A DNA stretch of 64,000 bases from Mycobacterium sp. IS-1590 (GTDB taxonomy: Bacteria > Actinomycetota > Actinomycetes > Mycobacteriales > Mycobacteriaceae). The DNA is taken from the NCBI RefSeq assembly GCF_001500025.1, contig NZ_LQIW01000004.1, positions 62,001 through 126,000 on the forward strand, written 5' to 3'. The notes beneath the pieces are model-generated. The model searched no databases, had not been told where the DNA came from, and saw only the letters and a list, made by a program, of their open reading frames with translations. Shown here piece after piece: positions 20,331-29,506 of the stretch. The number at the start of each line of letters is the position of its first letter. Positions within the stretch are counted from its first letter, which is position 1. The position numbers were made by a program, and so were the translations under genes.

Positions 20331-22273
20331 TGTTCTCCTTCGGATCGGGCGACGACCCGGGCGATGACGAAGCCGACATCGACTTGTTGGCCGGGTTCGA
20401 CGTTGAGTTCGGCGAGCACACCGTCGCTGGGTGCGGTGACGGTGTGCTCCATCTTCATGGCTTCCAACCACACCAACGGTTGACCGGCGGTGACGGTGTC
20501 GCCGACCGCGGCGCCGACGCGCAGCACCGAGCCGGGCATCGGCGCCAACAGAGAGCCGTGTGCGACTGCGTCGTCGGGGTCCCCGAACCGGGGCTTGGCG
20601 ACGAGATGCACCGGACCCCATGGTGAATCGACGAACACATCCTGGCCGTAACGTGCCACCTCGAACGGGCGGTCCACACTTGCCACGGTCAATACGACTT
20701 GCGTCGGTGAGGCCGAAAGGAGCGATACGCCGTCAAGGTCGGGCAACTCCAGACCCGAGCGGGTGAAGCGGTAGCGGACCTCATGTTCGGCTCCGCGGGT
20801 GTCGGCGTACCGCTTGATCTGGTGGCCCGACGCCAGATTGCGCCAACCGCTCGGGGCTGCCGCGAATGCCTTGGCCACGCCGCGGTTCTGGGCCGCATCG
20901 GCCAGGGCGGCGGCCACCGCCGACAGCGTCACCGTGCGGCTGTCGGTGAGCGGTGAGGACAACACCTCCAAGCCGTGGGTGTCGAAGAACGCGGTGTCGG
21001 TGGCACCGTCGCGGAACGCCGGATGCCGCAGCACGTTGACGAGCAGGTCGCGGTTGGTGCGCACCCCGTGGATGCGGCTGCGGGCCAACGCGTCGGCGAG
21101 GACGGTGGCCGCCCGGCGGCGGCTGGGCGCATACGAGATCACCTTGGCCAGCATCGGGTCGTAGAAGATCGACACCACCGAACCGTCGATGACCCCGGAG
21201 TCCACCCGGACGTTGGCGGGCACCTCGAACCGGTGCACGGTGCCGGCCTGCGGCTGCCAGCCCTTCGCCGGATCCTCGGCGTAGAGGCGGGCCTCGATCG
21301 CGTGGCCCCGCGAGGGCGGTGGTTCGGCCTCGAGCCTGCCGCCCTCGGCGACAAGCAGTTGCAGCTCAACCAGATCCAGGCCGGTGGTCTCCTCGGTGAC
21401 GGGGTGTTCGACCTGCAGCCGGGTGTTCATCTCGAGGAAGTAGAAGTCGCCGGACGCATCGGCCATGAACTCGACGGTGCCCGCTCCGGTGTAGCCGATC
21501 GCGGTCGCGGCCAGCCGCGCGGCATCGAAGAGCTTGGCGCGCATGCCCGGGGTGCGCTCGACGAGCGGCGAGGGCGCCTCTTCGATGATCTTCTGGTGGC
21601 GTCGCTGGATCGAGCACTCCCGTTCGCCGACCGCCCAGACGGTGCCGTGTTCGTCGGCGAGCACCTGGACCTCGACATGGTGGCCGCCACCCAGATAGCG
21701 CTCGCAGAACACCGTGGGGTCGCCGAATGCGGAGGCCGCCTCCCGGCGCGCGGCTTCGACCTGGCTGCGCAACTCCGACAGCTCGCGCACCACGCGCATG
21801 CCGCGGCCGCCGCCGCCCGCCGAGGCCTTGATCAGCACGGGCAGTTGGTCGGCGGTCACGCTGTCGGGCTGCAGCTCGTCGAGTACCGGCACGCCCGCGG
21901 CCGCCATCATCTTCTTCGCCTCGATCTTGCTGCCCATCGCGGCCACCGCCGTGGGTGGTGGTCCGATCCATGTCAGCCCCGCCTCGCCTACCGCGCGTGC
22001 GAAATCGGCGTTCTCCGAAAGGAATCCGTATCCCGGGTGAACGGCGTCGGCACCCGCAGCTCGAGCCGCGGCGATCAATTGATCGGCGTCGAGGTATCCG
22101 GTGCGACCGTCCAGGCGCACCCGCGCATCGGCCTCGCCGACATGCGGGGAGTGCTCGTCGGGGTCGGTGTAGACCGCGACGGTTCCGATTCCGAGGTTGC
22201 GGCACGTCGCGAACACCCGACGCGCGATCTCGCCGCGGTTGGCGACCAGGACTCGAGTGATCATCACGCTCAC
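20327..22273 (-). CDS. accA2: Biotin-dependent acyl-CoA carboxylase alpha chain (BC-BCCP)
   Basis: 648-residue alpha chain: N-terminal biotin carboxylase (VLVANRGEIARRVF, HPGYGFLSENADFA, ATP-grasp KASAGGGGRGM, EMNTRLQVEHPVTEE), a linker, and a C-terminal biotinyl domain with EAMKMEHTV (biotinylated Lys607). It pairs with the AccD2-like beta chain encoded just upstream. I placed the start at the GTG that overlaps the accD2 stop (GTGA), matching the pattern at three other junctions of this operon; an ATG at 22264 is the alternative. Corresponds to AccA2 (Rv0973c). Confidence 0.93.
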   Translation of the reverse strand: MSVMITRVLVANRGEIARRVFATCRNLGIGTVAVYTDPDEHSPHVGEADARVRLDGRTGYLDADQLIAAARAAGADAVHPGYGFLSENADFARAVGEAGLTWIGPPPTAVAAMGSKIEAKKMMAAAGVPVLDELQPDSVTADQLPVLIKASAGGGGRGMRVVRELSELRSQVEAARREAASAFGDPTVFCERYLGGGHHVEVQVLADEHGTVWAVGERECSIQRRHQKIIEEAPSPLVERTPGMRAKLFDAARLAATAIGYTGAGTVEFMADASGDFYFLEMNTRLQVEHPVTEETTGLDLVELQLLVAEGGRLEAEPPPSRGHAIEARLYAEDPAKGWQPQAGTVHRFEVPANVRVDSGVIDGSVVSIFYDPMLAKVISYAPSRRRAATVLADALARSRIHGVRTNRDLLVNVLRHPAFRDGATDTAFFDTHGLEVLSSPLTDSRTVTLSAVAAALADAAQNRGVAKAFAAAPSGWRNLASGHQIKRYADTRGAEHEVRYRFTRSGLELPDLDGVSLLSASPTQVVLTVASVDRPFEVARYGQDVFVDSPWGPVHLVAKPRFGDPDDAVAHGSLLAPMPGSVLRVGAAVGDTVTAGQPLVWLEAMKMEHTVTAPSDGVLAELNVEPGQQVDVGFVIARVVARSEGEQ

Positions 22274-23865
22274 ATCCGGAAGACGCCGAAGTTTGACGTC
22301 CCCTCGATCGGGCCACTGGCTATGGCGGACAGACACATTCCGAGGACGGTGCGGGTGTCGCGAGGATCGATGACCCCGTCGTCGTAGAGCCGGCCCGACA
22401 GGAACATCGGCAGCGATTCGGCGTCGATCTGCGCTTCGACGGCGGCCCGCAGCGCGGCGTCGGCGTCCTCGTCGACGGTTTGGCCCCGCGCCTCGGCGGC
22501 CGCGCGGCTGACGATCGACAGCACTCCAGCCAGTTGAGTACCGCCCATCACGGCGGATTTGGCGCTGGGCCAGGCGAACAGGAATCGCGGGTCATACGCG
22601 CGGCCGCACATTCCGTAGTGGCCCGCGCCGTACGAGGCTCCCATCAGCAGCGAGATGTGGGGCACGGTCGAGTTCGAGACGGCGTTGATCATCATCGAGC
22701 CGTGTTTGATCATGCCGCCCTCCTCGTACTTGCGGCCGACCATGTACCCGGTGGTGTTGTGCAGGAACAACAGTGGGGTGTTGGAGCGGTTCGCCAGCTG
22801 GATGAACTGGGTGGCCTTCTGCGACTCCTCGCTGAACAGGACGCCGCGCGCGTTGGCCAGAATGCCGATCGGGTAGCCGTAAAGCCTCGCCCACCCCGTC
22901 ACCAGCGACGAGCCGTACATCGGCTTGAACTCGTCGAACTCCGACCCGTCGACGACGCGGGCGATCACGTCGCGCGGGTCGAACGGGATGCGCAGGTCCG
23001 CAGGCACGATGCCGATCAACTCTTCGGCGTCGTAGAGCGGTTCGGTGGTTGGTGCCGGTTCCGGCCCTTGCTTGCGCCAGTTCAGCCGGGCGACGACGCG
23101 TCGGCCGATCCGGATGGCATCGGGTTCGTCGAGCGCGAAGTAGTCGGCCAGACCCGATGTGCGGGCGTGCATCTCGGCGCCACCGAGCGACTCGTCGTCG
23201 GCTTCCTCGCCGGTGGCCATCTTCACCAATGGCGGCCCGGCCAGGAACACCTTGGACCGTTCCTTGATCATCACGACGTGGTCGGACATGCCGGGGATGT
23301 AGGCGCCACCCGCGGTCGAGTTGCCGAACACCAGGGCGATCGTCGGGATCCCCGCCGCGGACAGCCTGGTCAGGTCGCGGAACATCTGCCCGCCGGGGAT
23401 GAAGATCTCCTTCTGCGTCGGCAGGTCGGCGCCGCCGGACTCGACCAGCGAGATCAGCGGAAGCCGGTTCTCCAGCGCGATCTGGTTGGCGCGCAGCATC
23501 TTCTTCAGCGTCCACGGGTTGCTGGTGCCGCCCTTGACGGTGGGGTCATTGGCCACGAGCAGGCATTCGGTGCCCTCGACCGCACCGATGCCGGTGATCA
23601 GGCTGGCGCCGACCGTGAAGTCGCTGCCCCATGCGGCCAGCGGGCTCAACTCCAGGAACGGTGAGTCCGGGTCGATGAGCAGCTCGATGCGTTCGCGGGC
23701 GGTCAGCTTGCCACGGTCGTGATGTCGTTGCACGTACTTCTCGCCGCCACCTGCGAGTGCCTTGGCGTGTTCGGCATCGAGCTCGGCGATCTTGGCGGAC
23801 ATTACGGCGGCCGCCTCCCCGAAGGAGGACGATGCGGCGTCGAGCGTGGAGCGAATAGCGGTCAC
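22270..23865 (-). CDS. accD2: Acyl-CoA carboxylase beta chain (carboxyltransferase)
   Basis: 531-residue carboxyltransferase with the N-terminal crotonase-like subdomain (ISLVESGGADLPTQKEIF, GNSTAGGAYIPGMSD) and C-terminal subdomain (NTPLLFLHNTTGYMVG, SYGAGHYGMCGRAYDP, MGGTQLAGVL). These features are closest to methylcrotonyl-/geranyl-CoA-type carboxyltransferases. GTG start at 23865 overlaps the fadE13 stop by four bases. Works with the AccA2-like alpha chain. Corresponds to AccD2 (Rv0974c). Confidence 0.93.
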   Translation of the reverse strand: MTAIRSTLDAASSSFGEAAAVMSAKIAELDAEHAKALAGGGEKYVQRHHDRGKLTARERIELLIDPDSPFLELSPLAAWGSDFTVGASLITGIGAVEGTECLLVANDPTVKGGTSNPWTLKKMLRANQIALENRLPLISLVESGGADLPTQKEIFIPGGQMFRDLTRLSAAGIPTIALVFGNSTAGGAYIPGMSDHVVMIKERSKVFLAGPPLVKMATGEEADDESLGGAEMHARTSGLADYFALDEPDAIRIGRRVVARLNWRKQGPEPAPTTEPLYDAEELIGIVPADLRIPFDPRDVIARVVDGSEFDEFKPMYGSSLVTGWARLYGYPIGILANARGVLFSEESQKATQFIQLANRSNTPLLFLHNTTGYMVGRKYEEGGMIKHGSMMINAVSNSTVPHISLLMGASYGAGHYGMCGRAYDPRFLFAWPSAKSAVMGGTQLAGVLSIVSRAAAEARGQTVDEDADAALRAAVEAQIDAESLPMFLSGRLYDDGVIDPRDTRTVLGMCLSAIASGPIEGTSNFGVFRM

Positions 23866-25010
23866 GACTGGAATCCCAACGTCTTGGCGGCCAGGGCCGT
23901 GAGTATTTCGGTTGTGCCCCCGCCGATCCCGAGGATTCGCATGTCACGGTACTGACGTTCGACCTCGGACTCGGCCATGTAGCCCATGCCGCCGAACAGC
24001 TGGACCGCCTGGTTGGCCACCCATTCGCCGGCCTCGACCGCGGTGTTCTTGGCGAAGCACACCGCTGCGATCAGATCGGGCTCACCGGAGATCTGCCGTT
24101 CGACGACGTGGTGGGTGTACACGCGGGCCACGTCGACCCGGCGGGCCATCTCGGCCAGTGTGTTCTGCACCTGCTGTCGCGAGATCAGCGGGCGGCCAAA
24201 GGTTTCGCGGTTGCGACACCACTCGACGGTCAGGTCGAGGCAGCGCTGCGCGCCGGCGTAGGCCTGCGCGGCGAGCCCGACACGCTCGGAGACGAACGCC
24301 GCCGCGATCTGCAGGAAACCGGAGTTCTCGGCACCCACCAGGTTGGCGGCGGGAACGCGGACGTCGGTGTAGGACAGTTCGGCGGTGTCCGATGAGCGCC
24401 AACCCATCTTGTCGAGCTTGCGGGTGACCGCAAAGCCTGGTGTTCCCTTGTCCACCACGATCAACGAGATTCCCGCCGCGCCCGGCCCGCCGGTGCGCAC
24501 CGCGGTCACCACATAGTCGGCGCGCACGCCCGAGGTGATGTAGGTCTTAGCGCCGTTGATGATGAAGTCGTCCCCATCTCTGACCGCGCTGGTCGTCAGG
24601 TGACCGACGTCCGAGCCGCCGCCCGGTTCGGTGATCGCGAGGCTGCCGATCTTCTCACCGCGCAGGGTGGGGCGCACATAGGTGTCGATCAACCGCTCGT
24701 CGCCCGAAGCGATCATGTGCGGCACCGCGATACCCGAGGTGAACAGCGAGGCGAACACGCCGCCGGGCGAACCGGCGTAGTGCATCTCCTCGCAGATCAC
24801 CACCGCGTCGACGCCGTCGCCGTCGCCCCCGCCGACCGTCTCGGGGAAACCCGCGCCCAGCAGTCCGGCCTCGCCCGCCTTGAGGTGCAGGTCGCGCGGT
24901 AGCTCACCGATGCGTTCCCACTCGTCGACGTGCGGAAGCACCTCGCGTTCAACGAAAGTCCGAACGCTCTTGCGGAGTTGGTCGCGTTCGGGGGTGTGCC
25001 ACATGCTCAC
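23862..25010 (-). CDS. fadE13: Acyl-CoA dehydrogenase FadE13-like
   Basis: 382-residue acyl-CoA dehydrogenase: SLAITEPGGGSDVGHL, GAKTYITSGVRADYVV, QLFGGMGYMAESEVERQYRD and a C-terminal IGGGTTEILT. GTG start at 25010 overlaps the stop of the AtuA-like gene (GTGA); the ATG two codons later is possible. Citronellyl-CoA dehydrogenase (AtuD) belongs to the same superfamily, which fits a terpene- or branched-chain-type pathway, but specificity is not visible. Confidence 0.92.
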   Translation of the reverse strand: MSMWHTPERDQLRKSVRTFVEREVLPHVDEWERIGELPRDLHLKAGEAGLLGAGFPETVGGGDGDGVDAVVICEEMHYAGSPGGVFASLFTSGIAVPHMIASGDERLIDTYVRPTLRGEKIGSLAITEPGGGSDVGHLTTSAVRDGDDFIINGAKTYITSGVRADYVVTAVRTGGPGAAGISLIVVDKGTPGFAVTRKLDKMGWRSSDTAELSYTDVRVPAANLVGAENSGFLQIAAAFVSERVGLAAQAYAGAQRCLDLTVEWCRNRETFGRPLISRQQVQNTLAEMARRVDVARVYTHHVVERQISGEPDLIAAVCFAKNTAVEAGEWVANQAVQLFGGMGYMAESEVERQYRDMRILGIGGGTTEILTALAAKTLGFQS

Positions 25011-26725
25011 GACACCAGCTCCTCGGGAATGTCGACATATCTGCTGCGCAACCACTCGCCGAGCCCTTTCGCCTGGGGATCGAACCGCGCCTGGTACGCG
25101 ACGCCCTCGCCGAGGATGCCTTCGATGACGAAGTTGACCGCGCGCAGATTGGGCAGCAGGTAGCGCGAGACCGGCAAATCCGCCGTCTCGGGCAGGAGTT
25201 CGCGCAACTTCTCGATGGTCAGCATGTGCGAGAGCCAACGCCACTGCTGGTCGGTCCTCACCCATACGCCGATGTTCGCGCTGCCACCCTTGTCCCCGCT
25301 GCGGGCGCCGGCGACGAGGCCGAGCGGTGCGCGTTTCGTCTCGCCGAATTCAATCGGCTCGGGGAGCTCCACCGGCGGCACGGCCGCCAGGTCCAGCGTT
25401 TCAACCGCAGGTGGTATCTCGACGCGAGAACCGTTGGCATGCACGGCGGCGTGGGGCACTTGTCCGGCCTCGACGAAGGCCGGTTTGAAGACGCCGTAGA
25501 CCTGCCCCTGACCGGGCGGGCTGGTGGCGTGGAAGCCGGGATAGCTCGCCAGCGCGAGTTCGACCGCCGCGGAGGAGAATTGCCGGCCCACGTTTTCGGG
25601 ATCGGGGTCACGGACCACGCAGTGCAATAGAGCGCTCGCGGCCTCTTCGGTGTCGGCGTCGAGGTGGTCGGTGCGCGTCAGGGTCCACTCGAGCTGGGCG
25701 GGTTTGACGGTCAGGGCCGCCTCGAGCTGACGTCGTACCAACTCCGCCTTGGCCTCGATGTCGAGGCCGGTCAACACCAGCGTCATCTCGTTGCGGAATC
25801 CGCCGATGCTGTTGAGCGAGACCTTCAGCGTCGGCGGCGGCGCTTCCCCGCGCACACCGGAAATCCGTACCCGGTCCGTCCCGTCGTCGGACAGTTCGAT
25901 GCTGTCGACGCGCAGTGTCGCGTCGGGGTTGGCATAACGCTGTCCGGCGATCTCGTACAGCAGTTGCGCGGTGACGGTGTCGACGGTGACCGAGCCGTCG
26001 GTGCCCGGGTGTTTGGTGATGACAGCGGAACCGTCCGCGTGGATCTCGGCGAGTGGAAACCCCGGCCGGGTCAGGGCGCTCAGGTCCGGAAAGTCGCGGG
26101 CGAAGAACGCGTAGTTGCCGCCGGTGGCCTGGGCGCCGCATTCGATGACGTGGCCGGCTGCGACCGCTCCGGCGAGCCGGTCGAAATCGGCTCGATCCCA
26201 TCCGTGATGCGCGGCCGCCGGCCCGACGGTGACGGATGCGTCGGTCACGCGGCCGGTGACCACCACGTCGGCCCCGGCCTGCAGGCACTCGACGATGCCC
26301 CACGCGCCGAGGTAGGCGTTGGCGGCCAGAACCGACCCGAAGCCGAGCTCGTCCGCGCGCCCGATCAGGTCGTCGCCCTCGACGTGCGCCACGTTGACCG
26401 CCAACCCCAGGCGGTCCGCCAGCGCCCGCACCGCATCGGCGAGCCCGGCGGGGTTGAGCCCTCCGGCGTTGGTGACGATGCGCACACCGCGGTCGAGCGC
26501 CAGGCCGAGGCACTCTTCGAGTTGCGTCAAGAACGTCTTGGCGTAGCCGCGGTCGGCCGACTTGGCGCGGTCGCGCGCCAGGATCAGCATCGTCAGCTCG
26601 GCGAGATAGTCGCCGGTCAGATAGTCGAGATCACCACCGGTGAGCATTTCGCGCATTGCCGCGAGCCGGTCGCCGTAGAACCCCGAGCAGTTGCCGATCC
26701 GGACCGGACCAGGTGCTGAGGTCAC
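25007..26725 (-). CDS. AtuA-family (DUF1446) protein, first gene of the acyl-CoA operon
   Basis: 572-residue protein of the acyclic-terpene-utilisation AtuA family. N-terminal domain: VRIGNCSGFYGDRLAA, TNAGGLNPAGLADAV, CGAQATGGNYAFF. C-terminal ferredoxin-like part: LGLVAGARSGDKGGSANIGV and YLLPNLRAVNFVIEG. Biochemical role is undefined even in Pseudomonas. Start at the GTG 26725, with AAGGGAG 7 bases upstream; a longer frame to 26755 has no such site. It leads a seven-gene operon and has a palindromic operator candidate at 26754. Equivalent of Rv0976c. Confidence 0.85.
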   Translation of the reverse strand: MTSAPGPVRIGNCSGFYGDRLAAMREMLTGGDLDYLTGDYLAELTMLILARDRAKSADRGYAKTFLTQLEECLGLALDRGVRIVTNAGGLNPAGLADAVRALADRLGLAVNVAHVEGDDLIGRADELGFGSVLAANAYLGAWGIVECLQAGADVVVTGRVTDASVTVGPAAAHHGWDRADFDRLAGAVAAGHVIECGAQATGGNYAFFARDFPDLSALTRPGFPLAEIHADGSAVITKHPGTDGSVTVDTVTAQLLYEIAGQRYANPDATLRVDSIELSDDGTDRVRISGVRGEAPPPTLKVSLNSIGGFRNEMTLVLTGLDIEAKAELVRRQLEAALTVKPAQLEWTLTRTDHLDADTEEAASALLHCVVRDPDPENVGRQFSSAAVELALASYPGFHATSPPGQGQVYGVFKPAFVEAGQVPHAAVHANGSRVEIPPAVETLDLAAVPPVELPEPIEFGETKRAPLGLVAGARSGDKGGSANIGVWVRTDQQWRWLSHMLTIEKLRELLPETADLPVSRYLLPNLRAVNFVIEGILGEGVAYQARFDPQAKGLGEWLRSRYVDIPEELVS

Positions 26726-26753
26726 GCGGGCTCCCTTCGTCGCGGCCGCTGCC

Positions 26754-26769
26754 AACCAACCGGTAGGTT
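26754..26769. promoter_or_regulatory. Near-palindromic operator candidate and minus-strand promoter for the acyl-CoA operon
   Basis: AACCAACCGGTAGGTT is a 16-base near-perfect palindrome (14 of 16 symmetric) around an ACCGGT core, 28 bases upstream of the operon start. On the minus strand it overlaps a -10-like TAACCT (26765-26770); a TTGACG at 26790-26795 could be a -35 with 19-base spacing. The form suits a TetR-type repressor. No regulator gene is adjacent, so the protein is unknown. Confidence 0.45.
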
Positions 26770-26821
26770 AACGATGACCGGCGGTACCGCGTCAAGGTTC
26801 GGGCCATCGAATTCCGCTGTT

Positions 26822-26851
26822 TTGGAGGCTACGCAGGTCGTTGGCTATCCT
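26822..26851 (+). promoter_or_regulatory. Candidate promoter for rpmF
   Basis: TTGGAG (26822-26827), an 18-base spacer, then TATCCT (26846-26851), matching the mycobacterial TANNNT -10 form. Transcription would begin near 26857, giving a leader of about 65 bases before rpmF. The assignment rests on hexamers and spacing only. Confidence 0.35.
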
Positions 26852-26921
26852 GGAGGACACTTGCCGGCGCCCACCCGTGCGCGCGGCGCCAGACTTACCC
26901 CCTCAAGAGGAGATCTCGACC

Positions 26922-27095
26922 ATGGCTGTGCCCAAGCGCAGGATGTCGCGCGCGAACACCCGTAGCCGGCGCGCGCAGTGGAAGGCCAAGCGCACGGAAC
27001 TCGTGAGCGTCAACGTGGCCGGCCAGCAGCACAAGGTGCCGCGCCGGTTGCTCAAGGCCGCCCGCCTCGGCCTGATCGACCTCGACCGCCGCTAG
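26922..27095 (+). CDS. rpmF: 50S ribosomal protein L32
   Basis: 57-residue L32 starting [19 protein letters not shown] after the initiator Met. It has no cysteines, so it is the zinc-free form rather than the four-Cys ribbon form. AGAGGAGA 11 bases before the ATG is a good ribosome-binding site. It sits directly before mprA, as in M. tuberculosis. Confidence 0.96.
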   Translation: MAVPKRRMSRANTRSRRAQWKAKRTELVSVNVAGQQHKVPRRLLKAARLGLIDLDRR

Positions 27096-27126
27096 CTCGG
27101 CCCCGGGGCGCACCGGTTCGGCGCGC

Positions 27127-27144
27127 CTCTCAGGTCACTCTCAG
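27127..27144 (+). promoter_or_regulatory. Candidate MprA box upstream of mprA
   Basis: Two direct repeats CTCTCAG at 27127-27133 and 27138-27144, 11 bases apart start to start (one helical turn), 17 bases before the mprA GTG. MprA is known to bind paired, loosely conserved direct repeats and to autoregulate; assignment to this exact site is inferred. Confidence 0.45.
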
Positions 27145-27160
27145 ACAGGGGGTTGACACT

Positions 27161-27853
27161 GTGGCTGTGCGCATACTTGTCGTCGATGACGATCGCGCGG
27201 TGCGCGAATCGCTGCGCCGTTCGCTTTCGTTCAATGGTTACTCAGTCGAGTTGGCGGGGGACGGTCTCGAGGCGCTGGAACGAATCGCCAGCGACCGGCC
27301 CGATGCCCTGGTGCTCGATGTGATGATGCCGCGCCTCGACGGCCTCGAGGTGTGTCGTCAGCTCCGTAGCACCGGTGACGACCTACCCATCCTGGTGCTG
27401 ACCGCCCGCGACTCGGTCTCCGAGCGGGTGGCCGGTCTCGACGCCGGAGCAGACGACTACCTGCCCAAGCCGTTCGCGCTCGAAGAGCTATTGGCTCGGA
27501 TGCGGGCGCTGCTGCGCCGCACGGGCCCCGACGACGGCGCGGAGTCCGCAGCGATGACCTTCTCCGATCTGACGCTCGATCCTGTCACCCGCGAGGTCAC
27601 CAGGGGTCAGCGCCAGATCAGCCTGACGCGGACCGAGTTCGCGCTCCTCGAGATGCTGATCGCCAATCCGCGTCGGGTGCTGACGCGCAGCCGCATCCTC
27701 GAAGAGGTGTGGGGCTTCGACTTTCCGACGTCCGGTAACGCCCTCGAGGTGTACGTCGGGTACCTGCGCCGCAAGACCGAAGCCGAAGGAGAGCCGCGAC
27801 TGATCCACACCGTGCGCGGGGTGGGTTATGTGCTGCGCGAAACACCTCCCTGA
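27161..27853 (+). CDS. mprA: Response regulator MprA (OmpR/PhoB family)
   Basis: 230-residue two-component regulator of envelope stress. The receiver domain begins [16 protein letters not shown]; the phosphoacceptor is Asp53 in VLDVMMP, and LTARDSV and [12 protein letters not shown] follow. The C-terminal winged helix has [18 protein letters not shown] and [13 protein letters not shown]. In M. tuberculosis MprA controls sigE, sigB and pepD. GTG start at 27161. The stop TGA shares its last base with the mprB ATG. Confidence 0.97.
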   Translation: MAVRILVVDDDRAVRESLRRSLSFNGYSVELAGDGLEALERIASDRPDALVLDVMMPRLDGLEVCRQLRSTGDDLPILVLTARDSVSERVAGLDAGADDYLPKPFALEELLARMRALLRRTGPDDGAESAAMTFSDLTLDPVTREVTRGQRQISLTRTEFALLEMLIANPRRVLTRSRILEEVWGFDFPTSGNALEVYVGYLRRKTEAEGEPRLIHTVRGVGYVLRETPP

Positions 27854-29322
27854 TGTCCGTGCCGAACCACGGGGCGCCGCCCCAACCCGAATCGCCCCGA
27901 CCGCCGTCGAGAACCAGTTCGGTGTCGCTGCGGTGGCGCGTGATGCTGCTGGCGATGTCGATGGTGGCGATGGTCGTGGTCCTGACCACGGTGGCGGTCT
28001 GGGCGGTGGTGTCGCGGGCGTTGTACGACGACGTCGACAACCAACTGCGCAACCGGGCCCGGTTGCTCATGGAAAGCGGTTCGCTGCAAGCAGATCCGAG
28101 CAAGGCGATCGAGGGCACTGCGTACTCCGATGTCAACGCGATGCTGGTGATTCCCGGCCGGGCCATCTTCACGGCCAATCAGCAGGGGCAGACTCTGCCG
28201 CTGGGCGAGCCCGAAAAGGCCGTTCTGCGAGGGGATCTGATCATGTCGTTGCGCACCGTCGACCATCAGCGCGTGCTCGCGATGCACCTGTCCAACGACA
28301 GCTCGCTGTTGATTTCCAAGAGCATGGCGCCCACCACCGCACTGCTTCGACGATTGAGCACGGTGCTGATCATCGTCGGTGGTCTCGGGGTCGCGGTTGC
28401 CGCAATCGCGGGTGGTGCCGTCGCGCGGGCGGGCTTGCGTCCTGTGGCGCGGTTGACCCAGGCCGCCGAGCGCGTGGCGCGCACCGACGACCTGAGGCCC
28501 ATACCGGTGTTCGGCAGCGACGAACTCGCCCGTCTCACCGAGGCGTTCAACATGATGTTGCGTGCGTTGGCGGAGTCGCGCGAACGCCAGGCCCGCCTGG
28601 TGACCGATGCCGGCCATGAGCTGCGCACCCCGCTGACGTCGTTGCGCACGAACGTCGAACTGCTGATGGCGTCGATGGCGCCGGGCGCGCCGCGGTTGCC
28701 AGAGGATGAGATGGCCGAACTGCGGGCCGACGTGATTGCCCAGATCGAGGAATTGTCCACGCTGGTCGGCGATCTTGTCGACCTGACTCGTGACGACGCG
28801 GGTGTCACCGTGCATGAGATGGTCGACGTCGCCGAGATCGTGGACCGGTCGCTGGAACGAGTTCGCCGCCGCCGCAACGACATCGAGTTCGAGGCGACGA
28901 CCACACCGTGGTTGGTCTACGGTGATTCGGCCGGTTTGGCACGCGCCGTGCTCAACCTGCTCGACAATGCCGCGAAATGGAGTCCGCCAGGTGGCCTGGT
29001 GACCGTTCGACTGATGCAGATCGACCCGATGAACGCCGAGTTGGTGGTCTCCGACTACGGCCCCGGCATCCCGCCGCAGGAGCGTCCGCTCGTGTTCGAG
29101 CGGTTCTACCGCTCCACGACCGCCCGGTCGATGTCGGGATCGGGCCTGGGATTGGCGATCGTGAAGCAGGTCGTGCTCAAACACGGCGGTTCGCTGCGGA
29201 TCGAGGACACCGTGCCGGGCGGGCAACCTCCGGGCACGTCAATGCATGTCGTGCTGCCGGGGCGGCCCGCCCACGAGCACGCCGCCGAGTGGGTCGCGCC
29301 CCGACACGCCCCCGCCGGGTAG
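27853..29322 (+). CDS. mprB: Sensor histidine kinase MprB
   Basis: 489-residue membrane kinase: first membrane segment at about residues 30-52, an extracytoplasmic sensing domain, second segment near 160-185, then HAMP. The dimerisation/phosphoacceptor domain has DAGHELRTPLTSLRTN (His255), followed by N-box NLLDNAAKWSPP, D-box SDYGPGIPP and G-box SGSGLGLAIVKQV. Senses cell-envelope stress with MprA. Starts at the ATG overlapping the mprA stop. Confidence 0.97.
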   Translation: MSVPNHGAPPQPESPRPPSRTSSVSLRWRVMLLAMSMVAMVVVLTTVAVWAVVSRALYDDVDNQLRNRARLLMESGSLQADPSKAIEGTAYSDVNAMLVIPGRAIFTANQQGQTLPLGEPEKAVLRGDLIMSLRTVDHQRVLAMHLSNDSSLLISKSMAPTTALLRRLSTVLIIVGGLGVAVAAIAGGAVARAGLRPVARLTQAAERVARTDDLRPIPVFGSDELARLTEAFNMMLRALAESRERQARLVTDAGHELRTPLTSLRTNVELLMASMAPGAPRLPEDEMAELRADVIAQIEELSTLVGDLVDLTRDDAGVTVHEMVDVAEIVDRSLERVRRRRNDIEFEATTTPWLVYGDSAGLARAVLNLLDNAAKWSPPGGLVTVRLMQIDPMNAELVVSDYGPGIPPQERPLVFERFYRSTTARSMSGSGLGLAIVKQVVLKHGGSLRIEDTVPGGQPPGTSMHVVLPGRPAHEHAAEWVAPRHAPAG

Positions 29323-29398
29323 CCCGGCGCGGAGACCGATGTCGACGATGATTGACACCGGCGGGAATGGGGGAACGAAGATTGGGGACAACCGAACG

Positions 29399-29418
29399 TT
29401 CTCTAAGTGGATTCTCAG
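29399..29418 (+). promoter_or_regulatory. Candidate MprA box upstream of pepD
   Basis: TTCTCTAAG (29399-29407) and ATTCTCAGC-like (29411-29419) form an imperfect direct repeat with 11-12 base periodicity, similar to the repeat ahead of mprA. It lies about 90 bases upstream of the pepD ATG in a 184-base gap after mprB. MprAB control of pepD is established in M. tuberculosis; the site is my reading. Confidence 0.4.
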
Positions 29419-29506
29419 CCCGACGGGGCACTGTTGAAGCGAGTCCGACGTTGTCCATTTGTCCCGAACACGCAAACAACGAGGGAAAAGGAAGAGCCCG
29501 AGCGAC

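Noticed and set aside
20975..23664. Long plus-strand frames across accA2 and accD2
   Set aside because: Shadows of biotin carboxylase and carboxyltransferase genes, which carry all catalytic motifs on the minus strand.
29369..29403. SigE-type promoter (GGAAC...CGTT) upstream of pepD
   Set aside because: Spacing between GGAAC and CGTT is about 20 bases, longer than the usual 15-16, so it was not listed as a feature.
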